DNA from: Vibrio hippocampi
GTDB lineage: Bacteria; Pseudomonadota; Gammaproteobacteria; Enterobacterales; Vibrionaceae
NCBI RefSeq assembly: GCF_921292975.1
Contig: NZ_CAKLCM010000003.1
Location: 186,001 to 250,000 of the forward strand
Length of the DNA stretch: 64,000 nt
Direction of reading: 5' to 3'
Shown piece by piece: positions 45,220-55,222 of this stretch; position 1 is the stretch's first letter; each line of letters begins with the position of its first letter. The notes under the pieces are model-generated. The model saw nothing but the letters and a program-made list of their open reading frames with translations. It had not been told where the DNA came from and did not search any database. The translations under genes and the position numbers were made by a program.

Positions 45220-47631
45220 ATGAAATTTGGATATTTTGACGATAACAAGAAAGAATATGTGGCGACCACGCCAGTGACGCCGATTAAATGGTGTAACTAT
45301 GTCGGTACATTAGAATTTGGTGGCTTAGTAGATAGTAATGGAGGTGTACTGCTGTGCAAGGGGGACCCCGCACTTAACCGTATTACCAAATACATTGCAC
45401 AAATGCCCAATTCAGATTTTAAAGGTTCGACTGTTTATCTTAAGGTTCGTAACAAAAATGGTGATGTTGAAGTCTTTTCGCCATTTTTCACTCCAACTTT
45501 AAAACCATTAGATAAGTTTGAGAACCATACAGGTCTTTCTTACACCAAGATCGTTTCAGAAGCATTTGGAGTGCGCTGTGAGGTGACCTTCTTCGTACCA
45601 AAGCATGATGCCGTATTACTTCAGGATATTAAGATCACAAATATATGTGACGACGATCTGCATGTTGATGTAGTACCCGTGTATGAATTTACTCACTTTG
45701 ACGCTTTAAAACAGTTACTTAATGCCGACTGGGTTCCACAAACGATGACGCTGAATGCTCACCAAGAACAAACAGGTCATACCGTGCTAGAGCAGTACGC
45801 ATTTATGAAACGTGACTTCGCAGTTAACTTGATGACGGCAGATCGCGTTGCGACGTCTTTTGATGGTGATCGTCAGCAGTTCTTAGGACAATTTGGCTAT
45901 GGTAGTTGGGCTGCTCCTTCTGCTTTAGAAGCGGAAGAGCTAACCAACAGCGAATGTATTCGCGGTGATAATATCGGCGCATTGAACTTGAGACTTGGCT
46001 GGCTATCGACGGGGCAAACAGAGAGAACAGTAGTGCAATTGACTCAAGCTGAAAGTGTGCAAGCTGCTCGTCCATTGATGGCTAAATTTCGTGATCACAC
46101 CGCGGTTGATGCGGCATTCGTCGAGCTGATCAGTGGTTGGGATCAGTATTTAGACACGCTGCAAGTGGAGACACCTGATGCATCAATGAACTCTATGCTC
46201 AATATACACAATCCACGTCAATGTCATACCACTAAGAACTGGTCTCGTTATCTGTCTTTGTATCAGCTTGGCTACGGAGCGCGTGGTATTGGGTTTCGTG
46301 ACTCTTCACAAGATACTTTAGGTGTTATTGCTCATATGCCTGAAGAGTCTCGAGAGTTTATCGAACGTCTTCTATCGGTTCAGAAAAATGATGGTTCTGC
46401 GATGCACCAGTTTTTCCCATCGACGATGGAAGCAAACGAAGGTGATTCTCGAGAAGAGGAAGATCGTCCAAACTACTATGGTGATGACCACCTATGGATT
46501 ATCTATGCAGTAACCCAATACGTCAAAGAGACCGGTAATCGTGAATTCTTAGATAAAGTCATTCCTTTTTATGAAAAGAACAAGCGAGGTGAGCCTATCA
46601 GTTTTGGCTCAGTTTGGGATCACCTATGTCGCGCAATAGAGTTTACTCGTTTGAACACAGGGAAACATGAATTGCCATTACTCGGTTTTGCAGACTGGAA
46701 CGATACGGTTAACCTACCGACAGGTGCGGAATCTTTAATGGTTGCCAATATGTATGGTAAGGCTCTATTGGATATGTCGGATCTGTGTGATTTGTTAGAA
46801 GAGCCTCAATTGAAGCAAGAGTTTGTCGCTCAGTACGAGCATATGAAGGAAGTAGTTAACTTAAATGGTTGGGACGGTGAATGGTACGTCCGTTACTTTG
46901 ATGAGACTGGCACGCCAGTAGGCTCGCATGTCAATAAACAAGGTCAGATTTACACTAACGGGCAAAGTTGGTCTGTTATCTCTGGGTTTGCAACTCCAGA
47001 GCGTGCAACTAAGGCACTTAACTCGGTTAACAGTAGATTAAATACAGTCAACGGAATTAAACTTTCTACACCGGGATATAACGGTTTTGAACCAAGGTTG
47101 GGTGGTGTTTCGACTTATCCTCCAGGCGCAAAAGAGAACGGTGGAATCTTCTTGCATTCAAATCCTTGGGTCATTATTGCTGAGGCAAAAATGGGCAACG
47201 GTGATAGGGCATTTGAGTATTATCAGCAGATTAACCCAGCGTCAAAGAATGACGACTTAATGACATTCGAGTCTGAACCGTATTGCTATCCTCAAAATAT
47301 TCTTGGTGATGAGCACAAACAGTTTGGTATGGGTCGCAATGCTTGGTTATCTGGTACTTCTTCTTGGACTTATGTCGCTGGTACCCAGTGGATTCTAGGT
47401 ATCCGTCCAGAGATTGATGGCTTAGTGGTAGACCCATGTATTCCGGCACAATGGCCTGAGTTTAAAGTGAAACGTAAATTCCGTGGTGCGACCTATCACA
47501 TTACCGTATTAAACCCTAACCAAGTGTCTAGGGGGGTGATTGAAATGAAAGTAAATGGTGACCCAATCTCGGGAAATAAAGCCCCTGTTTTCAGTACGGG
47601 TGAGCACCTAATTGAAGTAACGCTAGGCTAA
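45220..47631 (+). CDS. GH94 phosphorylase, probably cellobiose/cellodextrin
   Basis: 803-residue cytosolic enzyme that splits a beta-linked disaccharide with phosphate, giving a sugar 1-phosphate and a free sugar. Family features: N-terminal beta-sandwich (about 1-290), linker helices, alpha/alpha barrel with RGIGFRDSSQD near 355 and the general-acid Asp in FADWND (492 or 495), PPGAKENGGIF near 630 and SGTSSWTY near 710. The whole reads closer to cellobiose phosphorylases (STYPPG, GFRDS.QD) than to the chitobiose enzyme, and the neighbouring genes favour glucans. It saves one ATP per cleavage. GAGGAA precedes the ATG. Confidence 0.88.
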   Translation: MKFGYFDDNKKEYVATTPVTPIKWCNYVGTLEFGGLVDSNGGVLLCKGDPALNRITKYIAQMPNSDFKGSTVYLKVRNKNGDVEVFSPFFTPTLKPLDKFENHTGLSYTKIVSEAFGVRCEVTFFVPKHDAVLLQDIKITNICDDDLHVDVVPVYEFTHFDALKQLLNADWVPQTMTLNAHQEQTGHTVLEQYAFMKRDFAVNLMTADRVATSFDGDRQQFLGQFGYGSWAAPSALEAEELTNSECIRGDNIGALNLRLGWLSTGQTERTVVQLTQAESVQAARPLMAKFRDHTAVDAAFVELISGWDQYLDTLQVETPDASMNSMLNIHNPRQCHTTKNWSRYLSLYQLGYGARGIGFRDSSQDTLGVIAHMPEESREFIERLLSVQKNDGSAMHQFFPSTMEANEGDSREEEDRPNYYGDDHLWIIYAVTQYVKETGNREFLDKVIPFYEKNKRGEPISFGSVWDHLCRAIEFTRLNTGKHELPLLGFADWNDTVNLPTGAESLMVANMYGKALLDMSDLCDLLEEPQLKQEFVAQYEHMKEVVNLNGWDGEWYVRYFDETGTPVGSHVNKQGQIYTNGQSWSVISGFATPERATKALNSVNSRLNTVNGIKLSTPGYNGFEPRLGGVSTYPPGAKENGGIFLHSNPWVIIAEAKMGNGDRAFEYYQQINPASKNDDLMTFESEPYCYPQNILGDEHKQFGMGRNAWLSGTSSWTYVAGTQWILGIRPEIDGLVVDPCIPAQWPEFKVKRKFRGATYHITVLNPNQVSRGVIEMKVNGDPISGNKAPVFSTGEHLIEVTLG

Positions 47632-47640
47632 ATGAGAGAT

Positions 47641-47657
47641 AGGGGCCGTGAGCCCCT
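47641..47657 (+). promoter_or_regulatory. Intercistronic hairpin between GH94 and GH116
   Basis: AGGGGC-CGTGA-GCCCCT followed by only two T. It lies in the 43-nt gap and could tune GH116 expression rather than stop it. Confidence 0.45.
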
Positions 47658-47674
47658 TTGACAAGGATACACAG

Positions 47675-50600
47675 ATGAAAAACCGAATCCCCTATACAAG
47701 CTTCAGTGGTAGTTCTCAACAAATTTGCGCGCAAGGCAACGCTGTTGAGTTTATTCAACCCTGGTACACACCCATTTCCACGACCCCAAGCAACACCGGT
47801 ATTGCCGTAGGTGGCATCGGGAACACGTTTACTTTAACCCCTCTAGGTAATACGCCTAGCTTTGCTTTTATTCCGGGGATCTATGTTGACAACAACGCTG
47901 AAGAATACAATTTTAATGATTTTTATGTCTCAGTTGCCAATGAGTTGTCTATAGAGCATCTTGAGATTACTGATTTAGATAAAGTTACTTATTGGTTGCG
48001 CTTTTATCCTGCCCTATTTAGTAATAAAACGCTTGAAGTTTCTAGTTCTGATCAGACATTAGCTGCTATCAAACAGGCAATCTGTTCAGGTCAATTTTAT
48101 GCTCAAAATGAGCAAAATTTTACTAAATGGAACATTGAGTTTACCAGTAAGACGTTACTTGCCCTAGCCAAAGATCGTTACTCAGTTGCAGCACAAGTAT
48201 TGGTTATGGTTGATTTTTTCAACGGTTTAGTTGTTAACAAGTCGGCGCAACTTAGGTCACTTACGGTGACGTGTTCGAGTGATGTAGTAACACCGATTGC
48301 AGCGAATGAAGTGGAGTTTCGTGCGCTTTACCCAATGGCAGAGTTTAACTATTCCACATTTGAAGATGTAGCAATTACCCGTAAGGTGGTGTCTCCGATC
48401 GTAAAAGGCGACAAAAAACTCTGTTCACTACCTCTTCACTGGAATGAATTTGAGCTGACCAACAGCAGCTCAGAAACTAAAATTGTAACTCTGGTTCAGT
48501 CCTTAAAAAATCTTATTGGTTCGACCTATCGTAAGCAACGTCCGGGTGTACAGGATTCAGCATGCCTACTGACGCAAAATCCGGTCAAGCAAGCTCACTC
48601 TAGTTATGCTTTTGAGCAGAATAATCGTAACTATGTTGGTGTCGTCCAACGTAGTGAGTCAGACTACGGCTCGGATATTGATGGTGAAGTGCTATTTGGG
48701 GCAGAAATTGATAAATCGCTTATCCAGTCCGGGAAAGCGGTGATCTCAAGTAAACCTAGTGTTTATTGCTTGAATGAAGAGCAAGCTATCGTAGATGCAC
48801 TGCGTTCAGGTCGTCTCAATAAAACGTTTGATAAAGGGATCTACACTGGCCGTGAGGCGCTGGCTTCTGTTGTGTCGATCCAAGTGGAAATCGAGCCTCA
48901 TTCATCGGTGTCGCTGCGCTTTATCCAAGTTATGGATCATAGCAAGATTCATTTACAAGATTGGCTTAGTGAAAAGGCGTACGCCAATTTTTATCCGAAA
49001 GGCAATAAGGCCGTGGCGATTCTAGAAGATACGTTATCGCAACTTGATGTTATTGAGGCGCAGATTGTTCAAAATCAGAATGATTATTTTGAGCATGCGC
49101 GCGACACTATCGATGATGAGTACTCCGCATTGCAGTTTGCCACTATGGCGATGAACAGCTTATCATTTTTGGCAGAAGCAACGGTTTGGGATGCGAGTGA
49201 TAAGTTTTTAGTGAAAGAGTGTGTTGACTATCCATTTTTCAATTCACTAGATGTGTATTTCTATGGTTCGTTCTCACTGCTCTATTTGTTGCCTGAATTA
49301 GATGGTTGTGTGATGCGTGAATTCTCGAACGCAATTTTATCGCAAGATAATACCAAACGTCGTTTTTGGGAATATGAAGATAAACCGTACGCTGAGTTGG
49401 TCGACAGCAAGTATGAGGGGGTACGAGGCATTCGTGGTGCTGTTATTCATGATCTAGGTAGTCCATTTGACATTGCTCCAGATGCTTATACTTGGCATAA
49501 CGTCAAACAGTGGAAAGACCTAGCGCCGAAGTTTGCTTTGATGGTTTATCGCCACTACCAACTTGTCGGTAACTTTGACATCGTTAAAGAGTGTTGGCCG
49601 GCGATTAAAGAGAGTATAGCTTACCTCAAAACACTGATTGAAGAAGGCGATGCTATGCCACTAACACATGGCACCGACGATACCTTTGACAATTTATCAT
49701 CACATGGTATATCGATTTATTGTGGAAGCTTGTGGGTTGCGGGTTTGTATGCTGCGGCTAAATTGGCATCTGTGATGAATGAAGTTGAACTAGCGCAAGA
49801 GTACATGGCTACGGGAGAACAGTCACTACAGACGCTTGAACGCGGTCTCTGGGACGATGATAGAGGCTATTTCCACTTTTTCATAACGCCAATTCAAACC
49901 AAACATTTGACAGGTGAAGGTTATGAGGCACTTGAGAGCTTAGGGCTGAAACTAACAGGTGACAAGGTTCATGACAAAGAAGAATTGAACAGCTACCTAG
50001 ATAGTGAATGTTCCAGATCAGCGACTCCATCAAGTCAACGTCGTTTTTTAGCTAAGCAGCAGTTGTTGGCGTTAGCACCATATGCTTTTACGGACGAGTA
50101 TAAGCGGATTCTTGAACTTGACTCTGACAACAGTTTTGGCGATGCCATGCTAGCTAATACTTATCTCAAGCTATTGGGTATGCAGGGATTATTTTCAGAC
50201 AGTAAAGTAGAGCGCACCCTAGATTTTATCTACAAAACTAACTTCAAAGAGAACAGCCCTAAACTTGGTGTAGCTAACATGACTCTCAGTGATGGTATGC
50301 CTCACCCTGAATTCCAAGCGCAAGATGTTTGGGTAGGTGTTCAGTTTAGTATGGCGACGGCACTGCGTTTAGCAGGTAAGGGTAAACAAGGAGTGGAATT
50401 AATGAATACGGTTTACAATGCACTCTACCGTGAATCTAAGATACCATTCGCAGCGCCAGAAGGCTTTAACTGTTCGGCACAAGTTAGTATCGAGACACTG
50501 GCTACGCAGTTTGCGTTATCAAATGAACAAGCCCACATGTGGTATCAGGCACTTCAGCAGTCTTCATGCTTGTTATCTGACGGTCGTGTTAATCCAAACA

Positions 50601-50767
50601 TGGTGAGTGACGTGGCTGCGTTTAAAGATTTATTGGCTGACAAGATTGACTTACCGCAAACACAAGCTCTGTATGTTTGGTTAAAGAATACTGGTCTAAA
50701 ATACACAGCGGGTCGATATTTTCGTCCGGGAATGATCTTCTCCTACCTTCCTGAAGCCCTAGTTTAG
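47675..50767 (+). CDS. GH116 family beta-glycosidase
   Basis: 1030-residue protein of the GBA2/DUF608 type, without a signal peptide. The N-terminal beta domain covers about 1-440 and the alpha/alpha barrel about 470-1025. Aligning by motif with known GH116 enzymes, the nucleophile is E515 (FLVKECVDYPFFNSLDVYFYGSF) and the acid/base D672 (GTDDTFDNL), followed by SIYCGSLWVAGLYAA. Family members hydrolyse beta-glucosides, beta-xylosides, glucosylceramide or GlcNAc; here a cello- or xylo-oligosaccharide is likely. An in-frame GTG at 47648 is possible, but AAGGA precedes the ATG at 47675. It is the last gene of the GH1-GH94 run. Confidence 0.85.
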   Translation: MKNRIPYTSFSGSSQQICAQGNAVEFIQPWYTPISTTPSNTGIAVGGIGNTFTLTPLGNTPSFAFIPGIYVDNNAEEYNFNDFYVSVANELSIEHLEITDLDKVTYWLRFYPALFSNKTLEVSSSDQTLAAIKQAICSGQFYAQNEQNFTKWNIEFTSKTLLALAKDRYSVAAQVLVMVDFFNGLVVNKSAQLRSLTVTCSSDVVTPIAANEVEFRALYPMAEFNYSTFEDVAITRKVVSPIVKGDKKLCSLPLHWNEFELTNSSSETKIVTLVQSLKNLIGSTYRKQRPGVQDSACLLTQNPVKQAHSSYAFEQNNRNYVGVVQRSESDYGSDIDGEVLFGAEIDKSLIQSGKAVISSKPSVYCLNEEQAIVDALRSGRLNKTFDKGIYTGREALASVVSIQVEIEPHSSVSLRFIQVMDHSKIHLQDWLSEKAYANFYPKGNKAVAILEDTLSQLDVIEAQIVQNQNDYFEHARDTIDDEYSALQFATMAMNSLSFLAEATVWDASDKFLVKECVDYPFFNSLDVYFYGSFSLLYLLPELDGCVMREFSNAILSQDNTKRRFWEYEDKPYAELVDSKYEGVRGIRGAVIHDLGSPFDIAPDAYTWHNVKQWKDLAPKFALMVYRHYQLVGNFDIVKECWPAIKESIAYLKTLIEEGDAMPLTHGTDDTFDNLSSHGISIYCGSLWVAGLYAAAKLASVMNEVELAQEYMATGEQSLQTLERGLWDDDRGYFHFFITPIQTKHLTGEGYEALESLGLKLTGDKVHDKEELNSYLDSECSRSATPSSQRRFLAKQQLLALAPYAFTDEYKRILELDSDNSFGDAMLANTYLKLLGMQGLFSDSKVERTLDFIYKTNFKENSPKLGVANMTLSDGMPHPEFQAQDVWVGVQFSMATALRLAGKGKQGVELMNTVYNALYRESKIPFAAPEGFNCSAQVSIETLATQFALSNEQAHMWYQALQQSSCLLSDGRVNPNMVSDVAAFKDLLADKIDLPQTQALYVWLKNTGLKYTAGRYFRPGMIFSYLPEALV

Positions 50768-50785
50768 CGGTGACTGAAACAACCT

Positions 50786-50815
50786 AAACCTGCCTCTGAA
50801 TTCAGAGGCAGGTTT
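50786..50815. terminator. Bidirectional terminator, 30-bp perfect palindrome
   Basis: AAACCTGCCTCTGAA and its exact complement stand between the convergent GH116 and LacI-type genes, with T-rich flanks. Confidence 0.75.
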
Positions 50816-50852
50816 CTATTGATGAGCGTGGATTTGTGAAAACTGATCATTT

Positions 50853-51875
50853 TCACTTGTTGGTTTTAAGGGACTTAGTGGACTCTCGAACGATAAGTTC
50901 AAACGGGGGGAGCCGTTCATCATATCTCTGACCACTCAACAGGTTTAAAATTGAACAAGCTGTAATTTTCCCCAGCTCCTCGATTGGTTGACGTAGCGTC
51001 GTTAGTCCAGGGGTAAAATAGTGCGAAGTCGGTAGATCATCAAAACCTACCACTGAGATATCATCTGGCACTTTCAATCCATAATCATGAATTGCTTTAA
51101 TCACACCATAAGCGGTTAAATCATTGGCTGCAAAAATAGCGGTGACTTTGGTTTTATTATCATCTAGTAATTCTGTGGTTAGCTGGTATGCTCGCGCCGA
51201 ACTGAAATTGCCTTCCTTAATTAACCTATTGTTAGGCTGTATCCCTGCTTCACGTAATGCTCTTTTGTATCCTTCAAATCGGCTGTGCGAATCGGGCTGA
51301 CTATCTAATCCTTTGATATGAGCGATGCTGATGTGACCAGCTTGCAACAAGTGAAGTGTTGCCATGTAACCTGCCAACTCGTTATCTATGTTTATACAAC
51401 GGATCTGATGTGCTTCGATACTGTAACCAACAGCGACCACTGGCGTGCTTTTGGCAAAATCAACAATTTGTTCTTCAGTTAAATTACCTGTGATAATGAT
51501 AATGCCATCGACGTTAAGTTGTCGTAAATAGTTAAGTGCATGAGTCTCTAACTGCTGATCCCAATAACCAGAGGTGATGGCTAATTGATAGCCATGATGC
51601 ATCAATGCTCTTTCCATATCGTTGATGATCTGGCAGGTATAAGGACTGTCGGGATGCTGCACCAGCACCCCTATAGTCATTGAGCGCCCCTGATCAAAGT
51701 TAGGGCTTTTAATGGTGGTTTTATAATTTAGTTGCTTAATAGCATCTTCTATTTTTTGGCACTTTTCATCGGACACGAAGCTGGTTCGATTTAAAAAGCG
51801 CGATACGGTAGCAGGTGATACTCGAGCCATTTTTGCTACGCTTTGAATAGAGACAGTTCGTTTTTTCAATCTCAT
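50853..51875 (-). CDS. LacI-family regulator, probable regulator of the glucan genes
   Basis: 340-residue repressor-type protein. The helix-turn-helix and hinge occupy residues 6-55 (VSIQSVAKMARVSPATVSRFLN). The sugar-binding domain covers 65-330 with VDGIIIITG, AIFAANDLTAYG and ISVVGFDDLP. It converges on GH1-GH94-GH116 and faces away from the GH8 gene, so cello-oligosaccharide control is a fair guess, but I could not recognise a shared operator. The ribosome site before the ATG is weak. Glucan, xylan or general sugar roles are all possible for this family. Confidence 0.85.
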   Translation of the reverse strand: MRLKKRTVSIQSVAKMARVSPATVSRFLNRTSFVSDEKCQKIEDAIKQLNYKTTIKSPNFDQGRSMTIGVLVQHPDSPYTCQIINDMERALMHHGYQLAITSGYWDQQLETHALNYLRQLNVDGIIIITGNLTEEQIVDFAKSTPVVAVGYSIEAHQIRCINIDNELAGYMATLHLLQAGHISIAHIKGLDSQPDSHSRFEGYKRALREAGIQPNNRLIKEGNFSSARAYQLTTELLDDNKTKVTAIFAANDLTAYGVIKAIHDYGLKVPDDISVVGFDDLPTSHYFTPGLTTLRQPIEELGKITACSILNLLSGQRYDERLPPFELIVRESTKSLKTNK

Positions 51876-52393
51876 TAATTATTAGCCGGTATAGTATTTT
51901 TTACAATCCAATGGAAGATTGGGTAATGTATATCAACTTTTCTTATGAAACAACAGAGATTATTTCAATATAAAATGTGATTTTGAATTAGATTATACGC
52001 TTCAATATCAATTAATGAAAATCAATTAATAGAATTATAGGGTCTAGTGGTTTGTTTTTGTACTAAAAAAGATAATAAAAACTAAACATCAAATCGGATT
52101 GACGGCTTTTTGTGCTAGTTCAAAGAAAATCATCATCGTGAAAAATACATAAATCAATATACTAAATATCACAAGGATTGTTTGATGAAAGTGTTTATTA
52201 TTTAGTCAGTTCATAAGATTTTAATAACATTGAACTTTGGAAATTACACCGATATTAAGGAATGAAACATACTAGCCCATGGATATCATGCCTTTTTTCT
52301 GTGGATTTAAATCCTATAAATATGACTTTTCTATTACAGGAGGACGATTGAAAACGCCCTTCCTAACCCTACAGTTAATATTAAGAGAAAAAA
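51876..52393. other. Divergent promoter region between the LacI-type and GH8 genes
   Basis: 518 bp of AT-rich DNA with no supported gene. CAATATAAAATG and several TGAAAATCAATTAAT-like repeats (52014-52030) are present; AGGAGG occurs at 52341 without a following start codon. Confidence 0.4.
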
Positions 52394-53668
52394 ATGAATA
52401 AATATCAAACTAAAGTAAATGTATGGCTCACAGGGGCGCTGATTGCGGTATTTAGTAGCGCGTGCCTAGCTAGATTTGACAATACGCCACCAAGTAAGGG
52501 GGCTTATGAAACCGGAATATACCGTAACTTGGCTCGTGAGATGAGCATTCAAGATGCTTGGAAACGAGTGCATGATGGTTATAACAAGATGTTTTCCAAT
52601 AATAGCACTCAACAGCTTTACTACAGTTACTCTGAGGATGGCAACTATCAAGGTCATTATATTAAGACTACTGATACCAATGATATTCGAACTGAGGGGC
52701 AATCTTGGGGCATGACTATCGCCGTGATGATGAACAAACAGACAGACTTTGACAACTTGTGGCGCTTTGCCAAAAAGTATCAAAAGAACTCTACCAATCA
52801 TCAAGACCCTTACAAGCAGGGGGTTTATGCATGGCAATTAAAATTTAATAGTAAAGGCAAAGTCTATAAAGCGGATGAGGGTCCAGCTCCGGATGGAGAA
52901 GAGTACTTCGCGTTTGCATTGCTTAATGCTGATGCTCGTTGGGGCAGTAATGGTCGAATTAACTACTACCAAGAAGCCTTAACTATGTTGAATACGATTA
53001 AGAATAAGTTGATGAAAAACAAAGTGATTGTTTTTTCACCTTATGTTGATAACGTGACAGACCCTTCCTATCATCTTCCAGCATTCTATGACTATTTTGC
53101 GGATCGCGTGACTAAGAAGACCGATAAAGATTATTGGTCTTCTGTCGCTGATAGAAGCAGAAAGTTCCTTAAAGACCATTTTGCTATTGTCGGTGGCGAC
53201 CCACACTGGAACTTGCCTACTTACTTAGCACGCCCTTGGGGGACCCCAGTCTATGGCAATATATTTGTGGGTCAAAACAACCCGGGAGATTGGTATGAAT
53301 TGGACGCTTGGCGTGTCGCGATGAACGTTGCAATGGATGCCCATATAATGGGTGCTGAGGCTTGGCATAAAAATGCTATTAACGGCATTCTTGGTGCACT
53401 AAGTTACAACAAAGCAGTCAATGGTGAAGGGTGCTACAAGCAAAAGTATGGTTATGGTGTTGCAGAAAGTCGCTATTGTGCTGGCGAAGGTCAAAAGGCA
53501 GCTAATGCTGTTGCACTGCTGGCATCGACCAATGTAGAGCAAGCTCAGGAATTTTTTTATGATTTTTGGAATACTCCGCAGCCAACCGGTAAATATCGTT
53601 ATTACAATGGGACACTGTATATGCTTTCTATGTTGCACGTGACTGGGAAGTTTAAATTCTACAAATAA
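52394..53668 (+). CDS. GH8 secreted glycosidase, probable xylanase
   Basis: 424-residue exported (alpha/alpha)6-barrel enzyme; the signal peptide ends at about Ala26. It shows long stretches like the cold-active GH8 xylanase of Pseudoalteromonas haloplanktis, such as DIRTEGQSWGM, DEGPAPDGEEYFAFALLNA and GEGQKAANAVALLAST. The catalytic residues map to E101 (acid), D167 and D304 (base, WYELDAW). That similarity makes endo- or exo-oligoxylanase activity more likely than endoglucanase, although it is placed with glucan genes. The LacI-type regulator is divergent from it. The ribosome site is unclear. Confidence 0.88.
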   Translation: MNKYQTKVNVWLTGALIAVFSSACLARFDNTPPSKGAYETGIYRNLAREMSIQDAWKRVHDGYNKMFSNNSTQQLYYSYSEDGNYQGHYIKTTDTNDIRTEGQSWGMTIAVMMNKQTDFDNLWRFAKKYQKNSTNHQDPYKQGVYAWQLKFNSKGKVYKADEGPAPDGEEYFAFALLNADARWGSNGRINYYQEALTMLNTIKNKLMKNKVIVFSPYVDNVTDPSYHLPAFYDYFADRVTKKTDKDYWSSVADRSRKFLKDHFAIVGGDPHWNLPTYLARPWGTPVYGNIFVGQNNPGDWYELDAWRVAMNVAMDAHIMGAEAWHKNAINGILGALSYNKAVNGEGCYKQKYGYGVAESRYCAGEGQKAANAVALLASTNVEQAQEFFYDFWNTPQPTGKYRYYNGTLYMLSMLHVTGKFKFYK

Positions 53669-53922
53669 ATATTCAATTAAATCTTGATAATAAGTGCGCT
53701 CCTTAATAGGGGTAGAGAGGGAGATGGTCAATTGTTGTGATTGGCGTTCTCCTTCCCACTCAAAAATCAAGCTGCTCTTATACTACATTGCGCCAATGTA
53801 CTACAGAAACGATACCAAGTTTTTAGACTCTAATCGCAAGGTATTGTAGTCCATAATATTATTCTTACTCTCAGCTGTTACGAAGGCCACGTTAACAAAG
53901 AGCTAAATCGTAGTGTTACAAA
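53669..53922. other. Spacer between GH8 and the IS5-type element
   Basis: No gene is supported. GAGGGAGATGGTCAAT and ATTGGCGTTCTCCTTC (about 53716-53757) can form an imperfect hairpin that may end the GH8 transcript. The right end (53914-53922) is the left copy of an insertion duplication. Confidence 0.4.
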
Positions 53923-54974
53923 GGCTTTGTTGCATAATTCAATGGAACTAAATCAAGAACCTATGATCTGATCAGCTACGTCCACTCTCTCTAGTAGCCC
54001 TATGCCTAAACCTCGTTACAAAACAACCAACTGGAAGCAATACAACCAATCACTCATTAACCGTGGCTCTCTGACCTTTTAGATTGATGAAGAGGCAATA
54101 AGCGGGTGGGCGCAAAGCAAACAGAATAAGCGCGGGAGGCCACGTCGGTTTAGTGATTTAGCTATCATGACAGCGCTCATGGTGAAACGAGTTTTTTCTA
54201 TGACCCTGAGAGGGCTGCAAGGATTTATCGACTCGATATTTAGGTTAGCCCATGTACCTTAAGTTGCCCGCATTACACCTGCATCAGTCGTAGAGCCAAG
54301 CAAGTTGAGGTCTCATTTAAGACTAAAACGAGAGGAGCGATACAGAACCTAGCCATTGATGCAACTGGCCTTAAGGTTTATGGCGAAGGTGAATGGAAAG
54401 TCAAAAAACGCGGGACGGATGGCAAGCGTAGAGTCTGGCGAAAGCTGCATATTGCAGTCGATACAAGCACTCATGAGATCATTGCAGCCGAACTAAGTTT
54501 ATCAACAGTTACAGATGGAGAGGTCCTCCCGAACTTACTGAAACAAACACGCCGAAGTATCCTTGAGGTGTTTGGTGATGGCGCTTACGACACGAGAGCG
54601 TGTCACGCTGCGATAAAGATTAAGGGAGCCATTGCGCTTGTTCCCCCACGAGAAGGGGCAGCCTTCTGGGAGCGTGGTCACCCTCAAAATCTCGCCGTGG
54701 GTTGCTAGAAGTTATGCGGCTCAAATAAGTATTGGAAAGAGCGGTATGGATACCACAAACGTTCACTCTCAGAAACAGCGATGTATCGAGTTAAACAGTT
54801 GCTAGGAGGGCAACTGAGCTTAATAAATTACAATGCCCAGGTGGGTGAAACTTACGCGATGATAAAAGCGTTGAACAAGCTTACTGGTTTAGGTATGCCT
54901 GAAACTTGTCGGATTGACTAAGAAATACGTGAAACGGGGGGCTCTATCTCTAAATTTAATTACGCAACAAAGCC
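53923..54974 (+). mobile_element. IS903-group IS5-family element with intact ends and 9-bp duplication
   Basis: The ends read GGCTTTGTTGCATAATT on the left and, inward from the right, GGCTTTGTTGCGTAATT, one mismatch in 17. TGTTACAAA flanks it directly on both sides (53914-53922 and 54975-54983), the 9-bp duplication expected for this group. The 1052-bp length is typical. The transposase is broken. Confidence 0.9.
54002..54921 (+). pseudogene. IS5-family transposase with several stops and a frameshift
   Basis: Begins MPKPRYKTTNWKQYNQSL and ends KALNKLTGLGMPETCRID, the usual form of this transposase. TAG replaces a Trp codon at 54080, TAA follows HVP at about 54259, a base is missing just after it (the frame then continues as CISRRAKQVEVSF), and TAG replaces Gln in AVGC-KLYG near 54707. 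The DDE Asp region (LAIDATGLKVYGEGEWK) and GDGAYDTRACH are still readable. It is dead and older than the single-base-damaged elements in this window. Confidence 0.88.
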
Positions 54975-55222
54975 TGTTACAAACCTTGATGTTGGCACAA
55001 AAACAAATATTCATCTCATTAGTAGAGCTTAGTATCTAGTTATAAACATCCATGCTAATAGAAAAATTACGGTACGAGAATGTGTACCAGCGCCCAATCC
55101 GCCTTTCTTTGTTCAATATGATAATTCGATTACCAAGAAACGAATTGTTTTGATGGTGGCTAAATCTAATATGAGCATAACGGTCACGAATCTATTTAAG
55201 TCAGAATTTTAGGATTACCAGT
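54975..55222. other. Spacer before the ABC transporter genes
   Basis: 248 bp with no gene; the IS5-type element sits upstream, so the transporter promoter must lie here or within the element. Confidence 0.35.
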
